Positions 57,387 to 64,000 of a stretch of 64,000 nt of DNA are shown here, piece after piece. Positions within the stretch are counted from its first letter, which is position 1. Every line of letters starts with the position of its first letter. A program made the position numbers and the translations under genes. Below the pieces are notes generated by a model, which saw only the letters and a program-made list of their open reading frames with translations, was not told the DNA's origin and did no database searches. This DNA is from Spinacia oleracea (lineage: Eukaryota > Streptophyta > Magnoliopsida > Caryophyllales > Amaranthaceae), in contig NC_079490.1 of the NCBI RefSeq assembly GCF_020520425.1, positions 37,902,723 to 37,966,722 on the forward strand. The letters are read 5' to 3'.

Positions 57387-58193
57387 GTGCTAGCTAGGTT
57401 TAATATGATGGAAGCCAAGAGAGGCCATCTACCCATGTCACATGGCACATATCTAAGCAAGAGTCAGTGTCCCAAGACATCTGATGAGCGTAGAAAGATG
57501 AATGGAATTCCATACGCTTCGGCTATTGGATCCATTATATATGCTATGACTTGTACAAGGCCGGATGTTTCGTTCACACTCAGTGCAACGAGCAGGTACC
57601 AGTCAAAACCAGGTGAGGCACATTGGACTGCTGCCAAGAATATCCTAAAATATCTAAAAAGGACTAAGGACCAGTTTCTGGTTTATGGTGGTACAGATGA
57701 GTTGATTGTTAAGGGCTATACGGACGCAAGCTTTCAAACCGACATAGATGATTTCCGATCACAGTCTGGGTTTGTGTTCTGCCTTAATGGCGGAGCAGTA
57801 AGCTGGGAAAGTGCTAAGCAAAGCATTGTTGTGTATTCTACAACTGAAGCCGAGTACATTGCTGCCTCAGAAGCAGCAAAGGAAGCTGTTTGGATTCGGA
57901 AGTTCATCGAAAAACTTGGGGTTGTCCCCTCCATTAAAGGACCAGTGGCTTTGTATTGCGACAATAGAGGAGCCATTGCCTAGGCAAAGGAGCCTAGGAG
58001 CCACCAGAAGTTCAAGCACGTACTGCGGCGATTTCATATACTTCGAGAAATCATTGAAAGGAAAGAAATCAAGATTTGCAAGGTTGGACCTGACGACAAC
58101 GTCGCGAATCCATTGACTAAACCGTTGCGACAAGCGAAGCACAACGCACATGTAGCAACCATGGGAATCAAGCATGTTGGAGGATGGCTTTGA
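57387..58193 (+). pseudogene. Copia-2 RNase H
   Basis: GYTDASFQTDIDDFRSQSGF and STTEAEYIAASEAAKEAVW carry RNase H acidic residues, and YCDNRGAIA the third. A TAG at 57981-57983 replaces Gln in the AIAQAKEP-type stretch; the same frame continues to the natural end KHVGGWL at 58191-58193. Confidence 0.9.
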
Positions 58194-59034
58194 TTTTCTA
58201 AGTTTTGTTTTAGAACATCTGTTAGATCTATGTTTAAAACAATTGGTTTAACCATTTCATATTTATGAAATTATTATTTCATATTCATTTAATTTTGGTT
58301 TAGTATTAAATGATAAGTCCATGTGATTCAAAACATTCAAATGGGATATCAAGATGGATTCTTCGACAAAGAAACACCCATAAGTGAACTTGAATATTGA
58401 AGTCAGAAAGGATCCTTAATCCAGGTCATTGAAAGGTGGACGACCAATGACTAATGAAGATTAGATTGCAAGTAGATTTTTGGTTCTATTTCTTGAACTA
58501 GATTGACTGGATGTCAAAATCTTTTGCATAGATACTTATTGGATCTTGTATCGGATTAACCATGAGAAAACTTTAAGAGATTAAAGTCATGTCATAAGTA
58601 GTTCTCATTAATGGTGATTAAAACCATTCCTCAGAACATGAGCGATTATGTCTGCTCGTTTGAGAATTAGTTCGCTTTGATGCTAGCTAAACGTCGCACC
58701 GTAAAAGAAGGTTATAAAAGTAGTTATTAGGCGTACTATGAATCAAAGTGAGTGTTCATAGATTGCAAGAATGGATTTTCCTCCTATATTTGATAGGATA
58801 TGGTGTTGTTGTGTAACAAGGCCTCTCGGAGAGTTAGATACTGTGAAAATGCATGGCCGTGCTCATAATGGTTAAGGCTTAACTTTCTGTAAAAGTTTAA
58901 CAGTTGAGCTCTGTAATCCGAGAAACACTTCTGGACCTAATAAAGATGGCTTGGATCTTACCTTATGTTCAGCAAGTAACACTAAGCGACAAAGGAATGT
59001 GAATGCACACTTGTCTGAATGACAAGTGAGAGAC
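58194..59034 (+). other. Copia-2 3' untranslated region
   Basis: 840 bp between the polyprotein end and the 3' LTR. No ORF. A weak purine tract AAGTGAGAGAC directly precedes the LTR and is the likely plus-strand primer. Confidence 0.7.
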
Positions 59035-60070
59035 TGAAGGAAATATGTCCTTCACCCAAGGTGCATTAAGTCTAATACCAAGGTTCAGATTAATTGCGAA
59101 CAATTAATTCAGTAAGATCAAGTGATCGGAACAGCTAGCTGGAGAAATGCTTCCGATCAGTGAGTTCTAATGGATATTAAGCTCACAACTTACTCTTGGC
59201 TGAACCTATAAGGTCACACCAATGGCATATAACAAATCACCAGATTAAATGAATCGGAAATTCATTTAATATCTTTTCGGGAATTAGTTTGGAAAACGTA
59301 TTATACGATACGACCTTGGGTCAGAATCGTATATCGTATCGTGAATATTCGTAAGCTGGGCGAAACGAATAATCGTATCGTACGAAGGTAATTCGTCGTA
59401 TACGATACGATAAATAATAGCTGTAAGGCGTTAGTCGCGAATACGAGCCGCATCGGAGCTGCTGGCCCGTCAAGCCAAGCGCGCAAGGCCCGACGAGCCA
59501 GCGAGCTCGCGAGCAAGCAAGCAAGCCAGCCCGGGGCGTGGCACAAGCGCGCAACACAACAACAACATCGCAGCAGCGAGCACGCAAGGCCCACGGCCTA
59601 GTTGCTCGGCTGCGCGCGCTGTGGGCTTTGGCCTGCAGCGTGTGGCTGGGCGCGGGTTGAGGCTTGCGTTGGGATGTGGCCGGTCAAGGCCATTTGGTCT
59701 TTGGCCGGTTACATCATTAATATAATTAGGTTAATTATATTACTCCCACATAGAACACAATCAGTTTTCCATCTAACCAAAAATCTAATTCCTAAATTAC
59801 GTTCTTCAGTTTTTCTCTCTGAAAAACTGTTCATCCCAAAAAGCAAAAATCTTGTGCGTTGTCTAATCTACAATAATCAAGACGGATCTGAACGTGTCGG
59901 TGAACCAAATAGAGGAACGACAAGTGGAGTTCTTTGTTCGTGTTCGTTGATACAATACTCGGGAAAACACGCTTCGAATGTAAGTTTGCTTAAACTGTGC
60001 TTTATACATGTTTCCTGGCTTTGGGGATATTCCGCATATGTTATGTATGTTTTAACTGTATTCCCCTACA
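59035..60070 (+). repeat. Copia-2 3' LTR
   Basis: 1036 bp, aligned with 50584-51610, same TG...CA ends and GC-rich block (about 59455-59690). Followed by the second ATTTG. Confidence 0.95.
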
Positions 60071-60701
60071 ATTTGTTGATTCATCAAATAATTCCAGCAA
60101 GAAAAGTGGCCAGCTAATGGGCCAAAAACCATATACATACATCAAGATAATGCAAGGCCTCACATAATAGATAATGATCCAGAATGGAAGAAGAATAAAC
60201 TTCAAGACGATTTCATATTTATTGTATATCAACATCCATCAAACAACCCAGATCTAAACATTTTGGACCTTGGGTTTTTCAGGTTTACCCTATCGTTAAT
60301 GCACAAGAAGATTTCAAAGGATGTCTACATGTTATTAGAAGCGTTTCATCATGTATTTAAAGAGTTAGACAACAAAACTCTAGGAAATGTTTGGTGGTCG
60401 TACCAACATGTTATGAATGAAATATTAAAGGTAAAGGGCTCATACTACTATGCATTGTCTCATGTTAACGAAGAAGGGCTAGAAAGAGAAGGCAATCTCA
60501 GAACTCGAGTGGAGGATCCTAGTTGGGAAGTACAGGGATGTTGGGATTACGTTCACGTGTATTGGGATCAACTAAATGGAAATGCAACAACTCAAGAAGA
60601 AACTGCACAGAGGACAACAAGTGCAAGTGAGGTGGAATTTCCATTTGGAGATGGTACATCTAATGCAAATAGGAATATGTAGTGAAAGTCTTATTTATTA
60701 A

Positions 60702-60865
60702 GTGAAAAAGTGTGAAGGGAGTGTAACATTTTTAGTGAAAAAGTGTGATGGAAGTGTTAGTTTTTGAGTGAAAAATGTAATGGAAGTGTTAGTTTCTGAG
60801 TGAAAATAGTAATGGAAGTGCTAGTTTTTAAATGAAAAAATTGTAATGGAAGTGCGAGTTTTTGA
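60702..60865 (+). repeat. 33-bp minisatellite, five copies
   Basis: Five consecutive units of 32-34 bp of the form 'gtgaaaaagtgtgatggaag..tgttagtttttga'. It starts 20 bp after the mariner transposase stop codon and is probably its 3' UTR. Confidence 0.85.
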
Positions 60866-60961
60866 GTTAATATGTAATAAAAGTTGAAGTTGAAATGAAC
60901 ATGTTTTATTTTCAAGGAGAACATTTATTAAATTTAGAGAACAAAAAAAAATTATCATCTG

Positions 60962-61565
60962 TAAAAAAAACAAGAAAGAAATGAACTAAAATCTCTATTG
61001 TCCCCAAACATCACCAAATTTAATTCCTACTCAAACATGTCATAGTCGGAAATAGCCTCAAATCAGTTAAAATTCGGGGGTTTAATCGCACGACTTTAAG
61101 GAACATTGAAATTAAATTTTTAGAGTAGAGAATTTCATCACCGATAAAAAATAGAAAGACGTGACTTAAAATCTGAGTTGTCCCCATACATCACAAAATT
61201 CAATTTACACCGAAACATGTAATACTCATAAAAAGACTCAAATTAGTTAAAAATCAGTGGCTTGATGGCACGATGTCAAGGGACATTTAAATTAAATTTT
61301 CAGAGTAGAGAATTTCATCATCAATAAAAAAACAGATCGAAGTTACATAACATCTCAGTTTTCCCCCATACATCACCAAATTCAATCCCTACACAAACAT
61401 GTCATACTCAAAAAAAGCCTCAAATTAGTTAAAAACGGAAGCTTAATGGCACGACATGAACAGGAACATTGAAAAAAGAAAGAATTTCATCATTGATAAA
61501 AACGAAAGAGGTGACTTAAAATCTCATAAATACCCATACATCACCAAATTCTATTCTTATATATT
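60962..61565. repeat. ~180-bp tandem repeat, about four copies
   Basis: The words CATCACCAAATT, AAACATGTCATACTC, CTCAAATTAGTTAAAA and GAGAATTTCATCA recur in the same order at about 181, 181 and 170 bp spacing (for example near 61009, 61189, 61370, 61540). Copies diverge by roughly 10-20%. No coding content. Confidence 0.85.
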
Positions 61566-61819
61566 TAAACATGTCATACTTAGAAAAATCTTCAATAGAC
61601 CACCAACAATTAACCAATATGGGAAAATAGAATCAACAAATAACACACACATGAGACAACAACACACACGGGATATCCATCCAACAAGCATACAAGGGAC
61701 ATCTAAGTAACAAAGAAAATCAAAATCAACAAACATCAAAGCCAGATATGTTATTTTACTCATAATTCCATCACATTCAAAATTTAATATCCATAAATTC
61801 TAATACTACTCATAATAAC
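61566..61819. other. Noncoding spacer
   Basis: AT-rich with scattered CACACA words. No gene or clear terminal repeat of the mariner element is seen. Confidence 0.4.
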
Positions 61820-63943
61820 TGTAGGGGGTTGTTTTTCCCGCATAGTGGTTTTGTTTTCCCCTAAGGGTTTTTTAGATTTTGAATTTCAAAGGAGTCACCA
61901 CCAAACAATATTTAAGGGTCCGGTTTGGAAAGACCAAAGTTTACTCTTGTGAATAAGGCATTGAATCTTAGAAATCGAATGGGTGAGATTCGGGCAAGGG
62001 AACGAATTGCTTATTTGGCGAGCTTTAAAATTATATTCGAATGCAAGACAAGGATCGTTTTCGAATAATCCTAATCATGACACTAAGTTGGTTGGAGCAT
62101 GCATTTTAGAACATAGAAATTGCTACTTGTATGTGGTCACTTTTCTTTAAAGTTAATTAAAGGAACCTAAGGCTGGTTTGTCCAAGAATTATCTTTGTTA
62201 AGCGTGATGTAACCTTTTGTATGTTGTTGAATTTAGCATGTGAGGTGATGAAAGCAATAAACATGTAAAGCATCATCACAAGAAATAAAGGAATTATTGA
62301 AATGCGTACAAAACTACATCACCTTAAAACAAGGTGAGTAAAGACTGCAGAATTGAAATTGCAAAAATAAAGGTGCTAGTGAAAGTGCGTTATTGAAATA
62401 TGATATTGAAATTGCGGTATTGAAAGTGCGATATTGAAATGCGATATTGAAATTGCAGTATTGAAATTGCGGTATTGAAAGTGCGAGATTGAAATTGTAT
62501 TATGGTATTTGAGATCCGAACGCCAAACGACTACTTAATGATAAGTGCGTCCGATACGGATTCAATTCTGTAAAAATATCCACTTTAGATGAGTTTCTCA
62601 TCATAAAGTATCTTTGATTTTGGTTATTGAAATAAAACTTGAATATTGAACTTGAAAATTGAACTTGAATATTGAAATTAGGAGACTTAATTCTTAAAGT
62701 TTAAACCTTTTAATGTTAAAAAGGTCTCACCTTTAATATGCTCCATAACTTTTAAAGTTAACTCTAGTTTAAGGATTGATTACAAACAACCTTAAACATC
62801 ATAGAATCTTGAAAATGGGACTTGTATTTGAAAATAAAATATGAATGTTCATTTTTTCTAGTTTAGAAAAGGAATTTCACTTTTCATAAACATCCTTGAA
62901 CTTTTGAAAAGGTTTGGATTTTGTAAAATTGTGTGATTGTTGTAAGGTATACTTATAAGAATAAAAGCATCAACTTACTAATCATTTTTGAAATCAAAGC
63001 TTGAATCTTGCATGGTATTATTGAAAAGGTGCTTGGAAAATAATTTGGGAAGAGTTTCATGAATGAAATATCCCCAAAGATGGCACTTTTGACATGTTTT
63101 CTTAGTTAGTCATGAGCATGAACTCAAATGACAATATCCTTGGAATTGTATTTAAAAATGTAGAAGAATAGAAAGCATCAGAATGATTTGATTAGGGATT
63201 CAAAATTACCTATTTAGGACTAGGTTAGTTTTCCGATTAGTGCTCCCAATTGCTTAAATGTTTTGGAATTGTAATGGAAATTATAGACTTGAACTTAAAT
63301 TTTGTATTTGATTTTGAGAGGAAATTTTGAGATTACGACGTTGTATTAAGAATCTGCCTCCCCATATGCTTAGGAAATGAGGGTTTATATAGGGGATTAA
63401 GAGGCTAAAATCCAAGAACCACATGCGCCTGGCGCTGGTGACGTGGCCCAGAATCCGCCAAAACAAGGACGATGACACCGTCCTTGATTTGTTTTGTATT
63501 GCTGTACCTTTGTACGCTTTGTACGAATTTGGCACGTAGTGTTTTCTTGGAGGTTAAGGCTTGGGTTTGCTTTTAAAAACTAGCCATTTTTTTGGATTTC
63601 GTGTTTGGACTTGGTTTTACGGGACGGGCCCGGCATGCTCGGTTTTGTGGGCCGGCGCCCGAATTTGGATTGCTTAATGTCATTTTGACTGGAATGGACC
63701 TTGTAAAACCAATGGAGAGGTCCATTGGGTGAGATTGTGTTTGGATCATGAAAATGAATTTTGGAAATGGAATTTTGTACCGAGTTCCGTAATGGGAACG
63801 GGCTCGGGAATTGGACTTTGGATTTTGGATTTTGGAATACACTTTAGCAATTGGGACTTCCGCACGGAGTTGCACCAACCACCTAGCAAGGATAATAGTA
63901 TCTTCATCATCTCATTAGGGGAGACACGAATTAGGTGTCTACA
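61820..63943 (-). mobile_element. 3' LTR of an Ogre/Tat-type gypsy element
   Basis: On the minus strand it starts TGTAGACACCTAATTCG and ends CCCCCTACA (2124 bp, TG...CA). The polypurine tract lies on the right, so the coding region is beyond the window edge. The stretch 'ggagtcaccaccaaac..ttaagggtccgg' near 61890 is a familiar block of Ogre-type LTRs. A TATA-like CCCCTATATAAACCC is on the minus strand (63380-63395). ORFs inside are not genes. Confidence 0.8.
62370..62500. repeat. Short minisatellite in the Ogre-type LTR
   Basis: Eight or nine degenerate copies of a 13-15 bp unit 'tattgaaattgcgg' or 'tattgaaagtgcga'. Confidence 0.85.
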
Positions 63944-63962
63944 GAAGCCCCCACTTTGACTG
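63944..63962 (-). other. Ogre-type polypurine tract
   Basis: The minus strand reads CAAAGTGGGGGCTTC directly before TGTAGACACC. A G-run tract beside TGTAGACACC is characteristic of Ogre/Tat 3' LTR junctions and sets the orientation. The remaining bases to 64000 are 3' internal noncoding sequence. Confidence 0.8.
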
Positions 63963-64000
63963 AGCGTTCGGTTAAGAAAGCGAAAGTCAAAGTTTTTGAA

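Noticed and set aside
62370..62500. CRISPR-like array
   Set aside because: Direct 13-15 bp degenerate repeats without unique spacers, inside a plant LTR.
61820..63943. Solo LTR
   Set aside because: A polypurine tract directly abuts the right edge and the sequence continues as internal region, so it is the 3' LTR of a larger element.

Overview
This is a stretch of repeat-rich nuclear DNA from a dicot plant. The evidence is plant-type retrotransposon lineages (Ty3/gypsy chromovirus, Tat/Ogre, Ty1/copia, L1-type LINEs), a DD39D mariner transposase, Helitrons, Stowaway-like MITEs and one BAHD acyltransferase gene. A Caryophyllales/Amaranthaceae source (spinach, beet, quinoa) is my guess from the general look of the LTRs and short TACTCCGTA-type palindromes; the sequence given does not prove it.

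Layout. 1-4302: leader and 5' LTR of a minus-strand copia element (Copia-1) that continues off the left edge. 4303-6540: piece of another LTR into which Copia-1 inserted. 6541-7565: 3' part of a gypsy LTR of the same family as the complete element below. 7566-8381: RNase H tail of a LINE. 8382-11280: AT-rich DNA with MITE-like repeats. 11281-16201: decayed L1-type LINE (LINE-1). 16414-17039: short poly(A) retroposon with an 11-bp target duplication. 17125-17347: small Helitron. 17419-17957: inverted-repeat element directly upstream of the only intact host gene, an intronless BAHD acyltransferase (18029-19384). 19578-22115: fold-back element, palindromes and two adjacent Helitrons. 22488-24304: two hAT-like MITEs built of TCGGGT words, both with 8-bp target duplications.

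From about 23.2 kb to 49.8 kb lies a decayed minus-strand Tat-lineage gypsy element, broken by one of those MITEs (TSD CGTATTAC), by a CACTA transposon (26132-29849, TSD ATT) that carries host gene fragments, and by a complete minus-strand Tekay/Del-type chromovirus (31330-49404, TSD CCCAG). The right LTR of the chromovirus is itself split by a nearly intact LINE (LINE-2, 42942-48126, 15-bp TSD). 50006-60682 is a mariner-like transposase pseudogene split by a complete copia element (Copia-2, 50584-60070, TSD ATTTG), followed by two tandem-repeat blocks. 61820-64000 is the 3' LTR and polypurine tract of a minus-strand Ogre/Tat element that continues off the right edge.

One host gene therefore sits in a nest of insertions whose order can be read from intact target-site duplications. 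The most interesting items are the CACTA element with captured HSP70, heavy-metal ATPase and possible peroxidase exons; an extra acidic ORF upstream of gag in the chromovirus; a triplicated hairpin/primer-binding-site-like repeat next to its LTR; a 161-bp near-perfect hairpin in the fold-back element; and an inverted-repeat element that appears to supply the proximal promoter of the BAHD gene. No rRNA, tRNA or CRISPR features were found.
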